Translations under genes and position numbers: made by a program
Part shown: one piece after another, positions 1 through 10,617 of the stretch
How the letters are laid out: each line of letters starts with the position of its first letter
Numbering within the stretch: position 1 is the stretch's first letter
Assembly (NCBI GenBank): GCA_026214975.1
Contig: CM047806.1
Span: forward strand, 48,439,947-48,503,946
Direction: 5' to 3'
Source: Gentiana macrophylla
Lineage: Eukaryota; Streptophyta; Magnoliopsida; Gentianales; Gentianaceae
DNA length: 64,000 nucleotides
Notes under the pieces: model-generated
Databases searched by the model: none
Told to the model about the DNA's origin: nothing
What the model saw: the letters and a program-made list of their open reading frames with translations, nothing else

Positions 1-430
1 TAAGACAAACCAGGTTCATAACCCGTTTGTCCTATATGGAATCTGTTTCAGATATTATGGCTCCAGCCATATCTCTTATTCTTGCCTTTCAAGCATTCTT
101 GCATAAGTCGTGAGATCTTTATTCTTCAAGATGAAAACACCAGCAGCTTTTTCAGGCTTGTGGTTATTTGCAGACTCATAGAAAACTTGTGTGCACTGAG
201 CAGTGTCATGCACCTCATCACTATGCGGTGCCTGCTCATGTTCCATCGGTTGAATATCTCTTTGTGGTTCTCAAACTCTTTTGAGATTTATATTTACTCC
301 CACTGTCTCTTTTGGAAGAGACACTTCCTCTAGAAGACAGCACGTTTGGAGACAAACAGTTTTGCTCCACGGGTAAGTAAATAATATCTAGCGTACTTAC
401 TAAGATATGCCACAAAGTTTGCATATGTCG
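1..430 (-). pseudogene. Copia pol remnant: integrase C-terminus to start of reverse transcriptase
   Basis: Read on the minus strand with frame changes, about 300-420 gives residues like LFVSKRAVF and then EEVSLPKETVG, the linker after the integrase core in plant copia polyproteins (family form F-x-S-R-x-A-x-F-L-E-E). At 1-70 a stretch like AIISETDSI matches the start of the copia RT domain (A-M-x-S-E-M-D-S-I). In-frame stops and frameshifts make it non-coding. The assignment rests on recalled family patterns. Confidence 0.6.
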
Positions 431-1466
431 TACTAGGCTCCAAGCCTTTCAGACACTGGTTGCTTGCTAGAATCACGACAACTCTAAAACATCGGTTAAG
501 ATGGATTTGATGTCATCGTCTTCCATATCTGATATGAAATCCATTCAACCTTTATTCTTTGGAACATGGTTAAGTATATGTATTGTATAAGGACACTATC
601 CCAAAACAGGTAAGGGATACTTCTCATGGCTTACTTCGCATCTTCATCGTATAAAGTGTTGTTTTCCATTTTAGAAAAACAATCTGATCTCGTATCCCAA
701 ATGGTATCCTTCAAGGGTGAATCTGATTCCATTTCAGACAGCTTCTGAAACACTCTTCAGGTATTAATTTTTTTTCAATCCAATTGAAGATTAATTCCTA
801 AGTAGTTCATAAATCTCATATTCATACTAGCTCGAACTTTTCGGGTTTTCAGAATTGTTGCACTTCATTAAGTACATTCAACTACTTCTAAAATAGTCAA
901 AGAAATTAATAAACAATGATATCATTCGTGGCATTAATTGCATAAGCCAACAAACTTCAGTATGTTTAGGCTTTAGACAATTTTTCTAGAATTTATAACA
1001 TTTTCATAAAAGGGTATCTCAGTCATCTTAAGATAAGATACGTATTACTCACATGATTCATAATCACATGGTTCATACATCATCAAAATCATATTTGATT
1101 ACACGTTTCTCTTCCAGAGAGTCCAAACTATTTGAATCATTAGTTAGCCATATGACATCAACTAAGCAAAGAGAAATCAATCACTACTACGAACCATATT
1201 GAATCACAAAATACACAACAAAAAGAAGGAGCCCACCGAGCACCCACCGGCCGACGCCGACAGCCAGGAGGCTACCGACGCCGCCGGTCACCGGACGGTG
1301 GTGGTGCCGCCACCAGTCAGCCGAGCACCACCCAAGTCGTTTTTTATATTTTTTTCTTTTCGTGTATCGTTTTGCGAATAAAAATCATTCATTTTTTAAT
1401 TACATGATTTAAACGATAAAATTAACTACGCAAATTAACATGCTTATTGCTTAAGCTCGAAGCTCT

Positions 1467-1477
1467 CTCTGATACCA
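1467..1477 (-). other. Primer-binding site of the level 1 copia element
   Basis: The minus strand reads TGGTATCAGAG directly downstream of the LTR. This is complementary to the 3' end of initiator tRNA-Met, the usual primer of plant Ty1/copia elements. It fixes the orientation (minus) and identifies the flanking repeat as the 5' LTR. Confidence 0.85.
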
Positions 1478-1478
1478 C

Positions 1479-2110
1479 TATTAGGAAATCTATGCGGGAA
1501 CGCAGTGGAATTTAAAATTTTATTTCCTTTTAACCAGGATCGACTTTGTTTAAAAAATAAACAAATAAGTAGTAGACGGTGAATACCTTGCTTGATCTAA
1601 AAGATCGACGCTTTGACCGTCTAAGGAGAGTAGTGGTGCATGGAGCCGCCCAAGCGTTCGGCCACTACCGCTAGTCTACACGAACAACCCGCAGGAATCC
1701 ACACTTGGATTGCTATTAGAAAAATTTGGTTGCTAGACCGACCATTTCTCTCTTTAAATTATCTCTCTAAGAAACTCTCTATTTTTCACAAAAAGTATTA
1801 TCTCTTGGAATTGTGATGTACAAAAGAGCTAGACAACCTCTTTCTTATATAGGGAGAGTGGCGCTCCAGCTACTCTCAATCTAATTGGGAAAAGCTTTTG
1901 TGTAGATTAATGAGAAAGAAAACATTTTCCTAATAAAATATGAAAAGTCTCTTTGATTGATTTATCTCATTTAATTTAATATCTCATATTAAATATTTCT
2001 AAGATATATATTGCCAATATCTAATATTGATTATATCTTTTATTATATTACCATAAATCAATTTAAACATGTGTATATATCACATATATACATCACACAT
2101 ATAAATCCAT
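1479..2110 (-). repeat. 5' LTR of level 1 copia, 3'-terminal half (split by insertion)
   Basis: This part runs from the primer-binding site to the level 2 insertion point; the remainder is at 42451-43743, giving about 1.9 kb in total. The LTR end next to the primer site reads TA instead of the canonical TG on the plus strand, consistent with a G-to-A decay. A TATA-like sequence on the minus strand (TATATAAG, about 1841-1848) marks the probable LTR promoter. Confidence 0.7.
1841..1848 (-). promoter_or_regulatory. TATA-like box of the level 1 copia LTR
   Basis: TATATAAG on the minus strand, upstream of the leader in the element's sense. Position inside the LTR fits a U3/R boundary. Inferred from sequence only. 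Confidence 0.45.
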
Positions 2111-3783
2111 TGTTGGTCCCTTGGAAAGACTTTGGTTAAGTTTAGAGAGAGAGGGGGGGTGAATAAACTTAACATTTAAAACTTTTGGAGTTTACAAACT
2201 CAAAGAAGGTCGAGAGTCTTCTTGATCGCTTTCGATAGTCATTGACGAGTAGATTTTACTGAATTTGTTGCAGCGCAATATATTCAAGTTAAGCCTTAAT
2301 ACTTGTTGTTTAAAATATGATACTAAGTATTAGATACTCAGTAGTGTAAGTGTGTGATTCAGTTGCTAGTTTTAGTCAGTTGATATGATCAATAAACTAA
2401 ATGCAGAAAGTAAGTAGGCAATTTTATAGTGGTTCCAGGTGGTGTAATCCTGTCAGTCCACTCTTCTCCTGTGATGTTGGAGGAAATTCACTAGAGATAT
2501 TTGAGGTTGCAGTTACAAAAATCCCTAAGCTGTCTGTCCTTCACCAATAACTATGGCTTCACAAACTGAATATTTGAAACAGGTAGGATTGCTGCTCCAA
2601 AGTATTCCACTGGTCCTTGAAGGGTAGGATTGCCTCTTCACCAGCTCCACCACAAACAACAGTTCTTGACACCTAAGTGCTTCTCCGTCTTCAGCAGGTT
2701 TCTTGTAAAAGAAAGTTTGAATCAACTGAATGATTCAACAGTCAGCAGCTTGATCAGGATGAAATGATCAACAGCTTGAGATCTTCAAGTGTGTAAACTT
2801 GAAAACAGATTACGCTTGAAGAGTTTTCAAGATCAGTAGCTTCATGCCCAGTGTAAGTCAGCAGGGTGAATTTCTTGATAAGAACTTGATAGCTCAGATT
2901 AGATTGTTGTTTTTCATCAATTTTCATCACTTGTTTCTGTATCAGGGGTCTTCTATTTATAGGTGAGAATCCTTGTGACTTATGTTTGAAATTCAAACAT
3001 AGCCGTTTCAGATTTGTCCCCATCTTGACTTGCATTTTGTCCTTGTACATAGTACTGACACTGTCAGTCTGCTTTTTGACAGTTTTCAGTCTGTCCACTC
3101 TTTGACTTGTGTCCATTGGTTAATCCTCTGAATCCTTCCAACGTTCTTTTAATCTTGTCCATTGATTTGTTGACAATATCAAGGCCTGTAATCCATCATT
3201 ATCCTTGTAATCTTCCAATGTAACCTTTGATTAAATCGAGATTTACATTCAACAGATACCTGTGTATATCAGTCTGCTGATGTTCATGTCAGTCAGCTGT
3301 TTTAAGTCTGCTATGTTTATAAAGTACTTCAGCTGACTGTTTTTCATCTAACCTTTTATTATGAAGTTAGAGTACACCATTTTGATCATAACTAAGTTAC
3401 AATCACCACTTAACATGAGGAACTTAGACCTTGTAAACAAGGTATATGTAATCAGTTTAGGTCATCACAGACTTCCCTAAATTCTGATTCCATATCCTTG
3501 ACTTTAAATACTAAGTTTGATCCCTTAGCCTTCAATAACTGAGTTTAAACCCTCAGCCTTCACTCTTCAGCAGGTTCCTAACTAGTCTACTGACCTAGTT
3601 ATCTTACTGACCCAGACAGGTCTGCTGATAAAGTCAGCTGACCTCCTTACAATGCTTGTTTGATCAAACCTATACAAAGATCAATTTCTAATAAACCTAT
3701 ACATTTGATGTGGACATCTTTTTGCCTTTGCTCTATAACAGCTAGTCTGGCAGTCATCATTAAAACTTAAAATAAGTCCAACA
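2111..3783 (-). repeat. 3' LTR of the level 2 copia element
   Basis: 1673 bp, TGTTGGTCCC at one end and AAGTCCAACA at the other, preceded on its inner side by a polypurine tract. It aligns along its length with 40770-42450. A TATA box on the minus strand (CTATAAATAG, about 2953-2962) is matched at the same place in the other LTR. Differences between the two LTRs cluster at CAG/CTG-containing spots (see findings). Confidence 0.92.
2953..2962 (-). promoter_or_regulatory. TATA box in the level 2 copia LTR (3' copy)
   Basis: The minus strand reads CTATAAATAG. The equivalent site in the 5' LTR lies at about 41642-41653 and would drive the element's transcription. Role inferred from position and consensus. 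Confidence 0.55.
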
Positions 3784-3797
3784 ATTTCCCCTTTTTT
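3784..3797 (-). other. Polypurine tract of the level 2 copia element
   Basis: The minus strand reads AAAAAAGGGGAAAT immediately upstream of the 3' LTR, the primer for plus-strand DNA synthesis. This confirms the minus orientation of the element. Confidence 0.85.
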
Positions 3798-3949
3798 AGT
3801 GATGATGCCAATACCCTCCTTACAGCAAAGCAAAAAGATAAAAACAAAAATAGAACAAATTCAGTCATTTCTCATTATAATCAAATTTGTTCAAACATTA
3901 TTACAAACTAGAATCAGCAAAATGACATATGAAGTGTAGGTATGCTGAT

Positions 3950-4966
3950 CTAGTTTCTGTCTCTATCTTGCTCTTTCTTCTCATAAAATTCCTTGATCTC
4001 TCTGACTACATCTTGCATCCACTGGTTTTCAATTGGGGAAAAATCAACGCAATGATTCAAGTCTTTCCACCACTTCCAAGCTTCTGGTAGAGTTAATCTT
4101 ATGTTATGAACATTGAAGCCCTTCCCCATGTAGAAGTGTTTGAATTCATCCAGTGAACTCCTTGTTGATTGTACAGTTCCCAATCTACCTCTTCCACCTC
4201 TGCCTCCTCTTCTACCTCTAGTAGAAACTCTCATAGCTTTGACTCTTATTTCCCAGAGCTTCATACCCAGAAAGTAATCCAGACCCTCAAAATATCCCAT
4301 GCGGCTGTAAGGTCTTTTCTTTCTATAGTAAAGCTGCTTATATTCCTTCAGGAGGTCATCACCAATCGAACTCTGCAGTGTGAGGGTTCTCGAACTCATT
4401 AGTATCATCTCCCATTTCTTCTTTGCAAAGATCCTAGCAGCTTCCTTTGCATCTGCTGTAAGGTCATCTTCCCTCTTATTGACATCATCAACAAACCGGG
4501 ACAGTAGACCATGAACACTCTCATGTGTGATCACTAAGTTAGCAAGTTGACCCTCCATAATTTATGTCCTTGTGTCAACTGCAGTGATCCTCCCTTCCAG
4601 TGTTTGCTCCAGCAGATTGATCCTCTCAGTGACTTTAAGATCCAATGCAGCATGTTGAGTTTCAGCAGACTTGGATGTGTCAATAAGTTTGTCAAGCCTT
4701 TTATGTAATGAGGCAAATTTTTCATTCAAGTATTTATCTCTACTGAAATTACTTTATTTTATGCCTCTCACATCATGAGTCAAGTCAGCAAGTGCATACT
4801 GAGTGGAAGTAATGTTGGATGCAACTGTTTTAGTGGTTCTCCCTCTATTTTCCACCAGATTGACCAATTCTTCAAATCTCTGTTCTTGTCAATTTAATTG
4901 AGCTCTTAGCTGTGAGATATCATCCCTCACAGATTTCAATTTGTTCAAAACATGTGCTGGTACAGC
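3950..4966 (-). pseudogene. C-terminal part of the extra 3' ORF of the level 2 copia element
   Basis: This stretch ends the ORF that starts at 32912; the level 3a gypsy element (4967-30026) splits the two. The longest open piece is 3950-4558. Before it, about 4560-4740 reads as a heptad-like, coiled-coil-prone segment that is in frame apart from one TAA. The open piece contains an arginine/glycine-rich tract (RGRRGGRGGRGRLG, about residues 112-125) and ends in a charged tail. I recognise no catalytic motif. Copia elements of the Sirevirus type carry an env-like or unknown ORF here, which is the only basis for the env-like label. Confidence 0.6.
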
Positions 4967-6029
4967 TGATAGCAAAATACTTAACCGTTAACTTTAACCG
5001 ATAGAGTATCGGGTTAAGGCAGTATAGTGGGTACAAGGTTGAATCCACAGGGAGTAACAGTGAAGTACCAAAGTCGACATAGGACTTGGTTCAGGTCAAT
5101 TGATAGTGGAAAGATTAACAACTAATGCAGAAATAACGATTACACTACTGGTTTTACTTATATGATTAAAAATCATAGCCGAACTACGATCCAGCGGGTT
5201 ACTTTTACCCCACAGGAAAGACTTGACAAGGAGCGTGACTTAACCGGCCTACCTATCCAATTCATTTTATATGACATCCACGGGTGCCAACTCCTAATTC
5301 TGGTGTTAAGGTCTGAACAACTCTCGCTAATTAACCCTCCCTTTAGAAAGCCAACTAACCTAACATGGTTTACCAAAATCTAGAGCCGCTCGGAAAACCG
5401 ATGAAAACCTCACATAGGGCACAGTCCTAACAACTAGCTAGGTTGTGAATCTAACAACTAGGCTGTGTCTACGCAATGATCCTAAAACCCCTTATCCCGT
5501 ATCTCACCGCAAAATACATCTATAAGTTCGATGTGTGTGGTAGTGAACTAGGTTGTCAATCTAATTCGAAGCTATAATCTTTATAAGAACAAGTTTTAGA
5601 ATGTGGATTAATCATACAAATGTTTAATTAAGCGCTACACTACTCCCGTCTAACCCCCCTTAGGGCGTTTCACCCGCTTTCACATGATTCAACCATACAA
5701 TGGATTAGCTACTCATGATGGAATTGAAAAACGAAATAATAATGAAAGCAATAATCAAAGACATAATCAAATAATTGAAAGACAAAGAAATAATTACCAT
5801 AAAAGATGAAAACTTGAATTGTATGAAAATCTCCTTCAAAAGATGAAATCTTGGATCACGAATCGAAAATCTAAGCTATGAAAGTTGTATATAGTTGCTA
5901 GGAATTAAATCTATGATCTAAGGATTGAAACAACGTTTAAACTAATGGAAATCGCCCTAAATCTGCCCTAAGAAACCCTAAAACGTCTAAGTACTGTATA
6001 GATATCATATGGGACCAAAAAAGAGGGTT

Positions 6030-6040
6030 TTTATAGGTTT
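6030..6040 (-). promoter_or_regulatory. TATA-like box of the level 3a LTR
   Basis: The minus strand reads CCTATAAAAAC. It lies downstream, in element sense, of the palindromic motifs at 6060-6150. Inferred from consensus and position. Confidence 0.5.
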
Positions 6041-6059
6041 TTGCCGCATCCCGACCATG

Positions 6060-6150
6060 AACGAGCTTTTGTGGCAAGGCAAACGCTCGTTTGCCTGAAA
6101 GGCCAACTCTCAGCACTCAGCATTGCTCCGTAAACGCTCGTTTGCACCAA
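6060..6150. repeat. Palindromic AACGCTCGTT motifs upstream of the LTR TATA box
   Basis: AAACGCTCGTTT occurs twice (near 6087 and 6133) together with a half-like GAACGAGC (near 6059). The corresponding region of the right LTR (about 29450-29545) carries the same motifs with extra differences. Comparable palindromes sit at the same place in the other gypsy LTRs of this window. Confidence 0.6.
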
Positions 6151-6636
6151 GCTTCAGTATTTTCATCATAACTTCACTTATAGGGCTCCAAATGAGATGA
6201 TTCAAAATGAATTGGAAAGCTGATTCAATCCTCTACAACTTTCATCAAGACAACACTTCCTGAAAGTGTCTCGAAGTGTGACCAAAATGCCCCTGAAGTG
6301 ACTGATTCAGATTTCGTCAATGATTCTTCACTCTTTTCTCCTCCTTGGCCCCAAATCTCGTTCTTTCTCAAGACTCTCTTCCTTATTCTCGACCTTATAC
6401 ACCAATATAAGCCTGAAAACAAAGACCCGAACACCAAGGCATAATATACATTGACAGAAACGTAACGAAATCTACATAAAACATGAGTTTTTAGGACGAA
6501 AACATCATTAGTCTCGAAACATGCATATAAGTGAATATCGTTCATATAACACCCATAATAGCCCAAAATAACCATGAATAACTCATAAAATGAGGTAATC
6601 TCATATAAGAAATACACTACAATTTGACTCCCATCA

Positions 6637-6648
6637 ACTACCCCCCAC
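6637..6648 (-). other. Polypurine tract of the level 3a element
   Basis: The minus strand reads GTGGGGGGTAGT immediately upstream of the 3' LTR. It is followed on the plus strand by a short inverted repeat at 6655-6674. Confidence 0.8.
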
Positions 6649-6654
6649 TTAGCT

Positions 6655-6674
6655 TTTGCTCGCCCTCGAGCAAA
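6655..6674. other. Hairpin adjacent to the polypurine tract (copy 1)
   Basis: Perfect 8-bp inverted repeat: TTTGCTCG, loop CCCT, CGAGCAAA. It lies 6 bases beyond the polypurine tract. The same module (tract, then a short CTTA-type spacer, then a hairpin) recurs at 7812, 14462, 15468 and 27458. Confidence 0.75.
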
Positions 6675-7790
6675 CAAAGCGACTCTAAAATGTAACATAG
6701 AGTCAACATTGTAGTCATAAACGGGATCATGATATGCAAAGGGCAAGTGAAAACAACCAGGCTCAATTGAGTCTAATACTACCTTATTACAAAAATGGAA
6801 TGTGAGTGTGTGCATAGCTTCTCATTCATTCATCACTGTTAACCGGTTCAGATTATAGATGCATGACTATTGTTGTTACACCATAGGCTTATACTTCATA
6901 AACATCTCCACTAATCGAGGTCAAATCAAGGCTAACTAAGGTCAGACAGGACTTGCACGGTTGTAACGTTAGGCTAGGGATGGGGCTAAATGAAAGGATA
7001 AAAGGAATATCAAAAGAGAAAAACGAGTGAGCTTAATCAAAACTTCTTGAAATTGCCTTGTAACTCACCTCCTTAGCTTGGTTCAAGCAAGCATTCTCCT
7101 TATTTACTCTCAAATTCCAACATACTTTAATGAAAACTCGTCCACCAACACCAACACTTTTTGCTACCCATTCTCATTCGTAGTACAAAAGATTCACCAA
7201 CACCACACTTTGATACACATCTTCACCATCCCACACTTGTGCTAGCAAGTGTGACCACAAATAAAGGCTAAGGGTCGGTAATTATAGGCTAATCAACGAA
7301 TGGCTACGTTCGGGTGGGGGTCTAACCACCCTACAAAGGCTCAGAGGGGTTTCTGTGGAAATTATGTACAGGGTTGGCTATTTGGCTCTAGTTGGGTCAA
7401 AGAAATGCCAGGACCGTCATCCCTTAATCTACCAAGATTGACCTTTATATTTCGCCTCGAAGTTAATGGTATAAGTTCTAGGTAACATAATAGACTATGA
7501 CAACTATAAGCATCACTAATTACCATAACTCATGATGTTGAAGCTATTAAGTGCGTGTGTAGTCTATTTTTATAACAAGATCACGACTTAACTCGCATGC
7601 ATTTACTCAATTGTAAACCACTTAACCTAAGGATATCATGATTCAACATATAACACAACATCAATCCATGAAATTTTTTAAAATATGGCCCAAATTCACA
7701 CGATATAGAAAAAACTAAGCCTACAAATCATTCAAGTACATGAAAACATGGCATAAAAATTTATCAACAAAAACAGTGAAGCTAAGTCTC

Positions 7791-7827
7791 CTACCCCCCA
7801 CCTTAAGCGAAGCACTGTCCTCGGTGC
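7791..7827. other. Second polypurine-plus-hairpin module in the level 3a element (copy 2)
   Basis: A CTACCCCCCACCTTAAG stretch (polypurine on the minus strand) is followed by GCACTG, loop TCCT, CGGTGC (7812-7827; one T-G pair). It resembles the module next to the 3' LTR but lies more than 1.1 kb from it. An equivalent second module is present in the level 4 element at 15447-15487. Confidence 0.6.
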
Positions 7828-8110
7828 GTGAGTGAGAAAGGAAAAAAAAAACTTAGCTGAAAACTGTCGGCAAAGCTCATCCAATGCAATGCAACAACCA
7901 CAAATGTATCTCCCAGGGTGCCTGTGCTACAAAGTAAACACAAAGAATTCTCTACAACGAAAGGCCGAAACCTTAAGTGTATGTAAGACAAACATGGAGA
8001 TGTATATATAAAGAAAATACCGGCCATAGCATGCATGTCAAAAACAAGAATCGGGTGTAAAATATCCTCTCAGGTTTTGAATAAGATCTAAACAAATAAA
8101 TCAAAAAGGT

Positions 8111-8153
8111 GGGTTGCCTCCCACAAGCGCCTGTGTTTTACGTCGTTGGCTCG
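8111..8153. other. Conserved GTGGG-TTGCCT-CCCAC motif (copy 1)
   Basis: A 5-bp stem with a 6-base loop, followed by an AGCGC, then TTTTACGTCG, then GGCTCGAC. The same ordered set occurs at about 18314-18360 in the level 4 element and in weakened form at about 18907-18956. It lies at the 3' side of the gag-protease ORF in this element. Confidence 0.6.
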
Positions 8154-8415
8154 ACCGGATGACGCTTAACAAACTCAAATCACAAACAACTCAAACAACT
8201 CAAACAGACACTCATCACATATCATGTAAGCTCATAGAAAGTCAACCAAATTTTGCATTCATCAGTTTAAACATGCTCGTAGATATCCCAAGGGCAATCA
8301 TAAAAATAGTCGAGCTAGTGAGCGGCTTACCTCGTGTCACTAGTGCTGCTTTCTCTTGCCATCTCACACTCTCTTTCCTCTCTGGCTTTAGGGATGGCTT
8401 CCTCTTAGACTTCTT

Positions 8416-9726
8416 TCAATCAGGTGGTTTATCAATCCGTACTTTTCCTAGCTTGGGGAGCACCGGTGCAACGGGCGATCCTGATTTATTCTGTGCCTCG
8501 ATCTTGCCTCGATCGACGACATTTCGTAAGCGCACCGAATCTCCTTTTGACAATCTTTTTACTTCATGCACGTCAGTATGCACCAAACCACAAGAAAACA
8601 AAGATTTTGTATATAAGCATTCATCATTTATATCATTTGGACCTCTATCCTTGTAAACATTTAAACGCTCTCTCTCGCCCTCAACACCAAAAGAAATATC
8701 TCCACTCTTAACTCCTATCTTAGCGTCACTGGTGGTCAAAAAGGGACGACCTAACAAAATAGAGGTCTTGGAGTCCATCTCCATGTCAAGAATCACAAAA
8801 TCCACGGGGAACACAAACTTTCCAACTTGCACTAAGACATCTTCCGCTACCCCCAAAGGTTTCCTCACCGGCCTATCAGCCATCTGTAGGGTCATTCCCG
8901 TAGGTTCCAATTCACCAAACCCTAATTTTTCATATAAATCCTTAGGCATCAAGCTCACAGAAGCTCCCAAATCACATAAAACATTTTCAATTATAGTATT
9001 GCCTATGGTGATAGGAATGGTTAAGCCTCCTCCTCTATCTCTCATCTTAGGGGGTATCTTACTATCATAAACCGCTGAACACTCCTCCCTCAGCTTAACT
9101 ATCTTACCCATTTTCTCTCGACTTGTCAACATCCCTTTCAAACATTTAAAATAGTCAGGCACACTAGCAATTGCCTCTAACAAGGGAACATTGATCTCTA
9201 CCTTTCTGAGGATGTCGAGGAATCTACTATGACTCTCATTAAGGACCGGCTTCTTAGGACCCTTAGGTGGGTAAGGCAACGTATTCTCATCAAAATCAGG
9301 AAGGGGAGGGGGCATAAAATTTTTCTTACCACGAGTGTTTGGCCTTGGAGGCCCAGATGTAGCTTCTTTTGTCATCACTGGCTTGCTCGGCTCCTCCTCT
9401 TTAATGTCCAGCACTGTGAAATCCTGCTTCTCCCTTTCTTCATCTTTTCTGGTTTGAGCTTCATGCTCCCTCTGTACTTCCATTGCTCGCTCTTTCCTTA
9501 CAATCGAGAGGTCTTTCTTAACAGCAGCTAACTCTCTTCGTACCGCTTCTAACTCGGTTTCCATTCTTTCTCTCTCTGCTGCCTCAGCTTCATCCTCATC
9601 ATCCAGATATTCTTCTGCTACAACTGCTTGCTTTGGCTGGGCGACTCCCATGTCTCTACCACTCCTAGTGAATATGGCATTCACTTGCCTCGGATTCTGC
9701 TCAGCATCACTCATACTCTTCTTCAA
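8416..9726 (-). CDS. Gag C-terminus and retroviral-type aspartic protease of the level 3a element
   Basis: A 436-residue open frame. Residues about 50-100 are strongly charged (E/R/K) and coiled-coil-like. Around residues 245-345 is a retropepsin-like domain with the core CDLGASVSLMP, then a strand ending ILLGRPFL. Athila-type elements have this CDLGAS form in place of D-T/S-G-A. The protein continues from the gag pieces upstream (9834-11972) but in a different frame, so at least one frameshift separates them. The first Met (9726) is internal to the original polyprotein. No RT follows. Confidence 0.8.
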   Translation of the reverse strand: MKKSMSDAEQNPRQVNAIFTRSGRDMGVAQPKQAVVAEEYLDDEDEAEAAERERMETELEAVRRELAAVKKDLSIVRKERAMEVQREHEAQTRKDEEREKQDFTVLDIKEEEPSKPVMTKEATSGPPRPNTRGKKNFMPPPLPDFDENTLPYPPKGPKKPVLNESHSRFLDILRKVEINVPLLEAIASVPDYFKCLKGMLTSREKMGKIVKLREECSAVYDSKIPPKMRDRGGGLTIPITIGNTIIENVLCDLGASVSLMPKDLYEKLGFGELEPTGMTLQMADRPVRKPLGVAEDVLVQVGKFVFPVDFVILDMEMDSKTSILLGRPFLTTSDAKIGVKSGDISFGVEGERERLNVYKDRGPNDINDECLYTKSLFSCGLVHTDVHEVKRLSKGDSVRLRNVVDRGKIEAQNKSGSPVAPVLPKLGKVRIDKPPD

Positions 9727-9833
9727 TGTATTTGTGATTTGCCCAACTTAAGTCTCTAAATTCCGGATAGCTGAGTGCGTTGCTACCTTCTGTTCAATAG
9801 CACTCTTATTTAGCTCAGAGATAGTCTTATCCA

Positions 9834-10504
9834 TCATCTCCAACAGCAACTCAGTTGAGGTCTTCTGGGTACCCGAATTTCTTGATTGGTTATTCTGATG
9901 AAGGTGCACATTCGGGTGTTGATAAGTCCCAGAATTGTTATTTCTGTTTGATGGCTAGCTTGTTGATTATTGTTTCCTTGTTGCCCCTGATTCTGGTTCC
10001 ATCCTTGATTGTTCCCCCAACTCTGATTATGTCCCTGATTATTCTGGCCCCAGTCCTGATTATTCTGCTGTTGGTGGCCCTGTTGCTGATTGTTCTGATA
10101 CATGCCTTGATTGGTGTCTTGATAGGCATTCTGATTCTGGGGGTTCTGATTCCAAGATTGGTTATTTGGGCTTTGGTTCTGATTGTTATTGTTTTGATTC
10201 CAATTCTGCCCATGTGTTTGATTCCAACAGTGCCTCTGCTGGTTCTGATTCCAGTTACCCCCATTACCTTGTCCAACATAGCTCACATTGTACTGCTGCT
10301 GCTCTTCCATGCCATACTCGAACTACTGGCCCTGCTGATTATCAAAATTTGAATTCCACTATTGCTGTTGGCCAGATCTTGTTGATTATTCTTTATGTGT
10401 CCCATTGCAAACACATTCTGTTGCTGTTGTGGAGGCAAATGTTGTGGGTAAGTGGACTTCTTTAGTGAAGTACATTGCAAAGCGGAATGGCCACCTTCAC
10501 ACAT
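9834..10504 (-). pseudogene. Asn/Gln-rich gag region of the level 3a element
   Basis: The first part (10283-10504) has a zinc-knuckle-like CEGGHSALQC, of which the N-terminal Cys pair is not clearly kept. The second (9834-10310) is about 100 residues of WNQN, NNQ and QGN repeats, a prion-like low-complexity segment. The two pieces are in different frames. The region links the gag matrix/capsid-like domain to the protease ORF. The repeats also create spurious long open frames on the opposite strand. Confidence 0.7.
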
Positions 10505-10617
10505 TTGGGATTATAATTCCGTCTTTCTCTCTGCCTCCATCTTCTCCATCATTAGTGACATCGCTTGCATCTTCTCGTGCAACACTTGCTCTCTATCCAA
10601 ATCATCTTTCAATGACT

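Larger units (their letters stand above)
1..1478 (-). mobile_element. Internal region of a decayed Ty1/copia element (level 1), truncated by the window edge
   Basis: On the minus strand, a copia LTR and primer-binding site at 1467-1478 are followed leftward by an AT-rich leader and then by broken polyprotein sequence up to position 1. Only the integrase/RT junction can be recognised (about 1-430). The gag and most of integrase expected between leader and RT are not recognisable within the 1.4 kb, so this copy has probably lost several kilobases internally. A GC-rich patch at about 1225-1340 in the leader contrasts with its surroundings. The rest of the element lies left of the window. Confidence 0.7.
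4967..6636 (-). repeat. 3' LTR of the level 3a gypsy element
   Basis: 1670 bp, with a polypurine tract on its inner side. It matches 12097-12880 plus 29151-30026 closely over its full length, suggesting a fairly young insertion. A TATA-like box lies at about 6030-6040 on the minus strand, and palindromic AACGCTCGTT motifs lie just upstream of it in the element's sense (6060-6150). Confidence 0.92.
6675..8415. other. Long non-coding 3' region of the level 3a element
   Basis: No credible ORF. This is where an autonomous element would have pol and an env-like ORF. It contains a second polypurine-plus-hairpin module at about 7791-7827 and a conserved GTGGG-TTGCCT-CCCAC motif near 8111. The lack of any pol remnant suggests a clean, old loss rather than decay in place. 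Confidence 0.6.

Noticed and set aside
4169..4402. Ser/Thr-rich plus-strand ORF
   Set aside because: Antisense of the Arg/Gly-rich part of the extra copia ORF.
8114..9070. Plus-strand ORFs of 95-180 residues opposite the protease
   Set aside because: Antisense shadows of the gag-protease frame; no known motif.
9855..10465. Long plus-strand open frames opposite the gag
   Set aside because: They are the antisense of the Asn/Gln-rich repeats (giving I/L/V-rich peptides) and have no protein-like features of their own.
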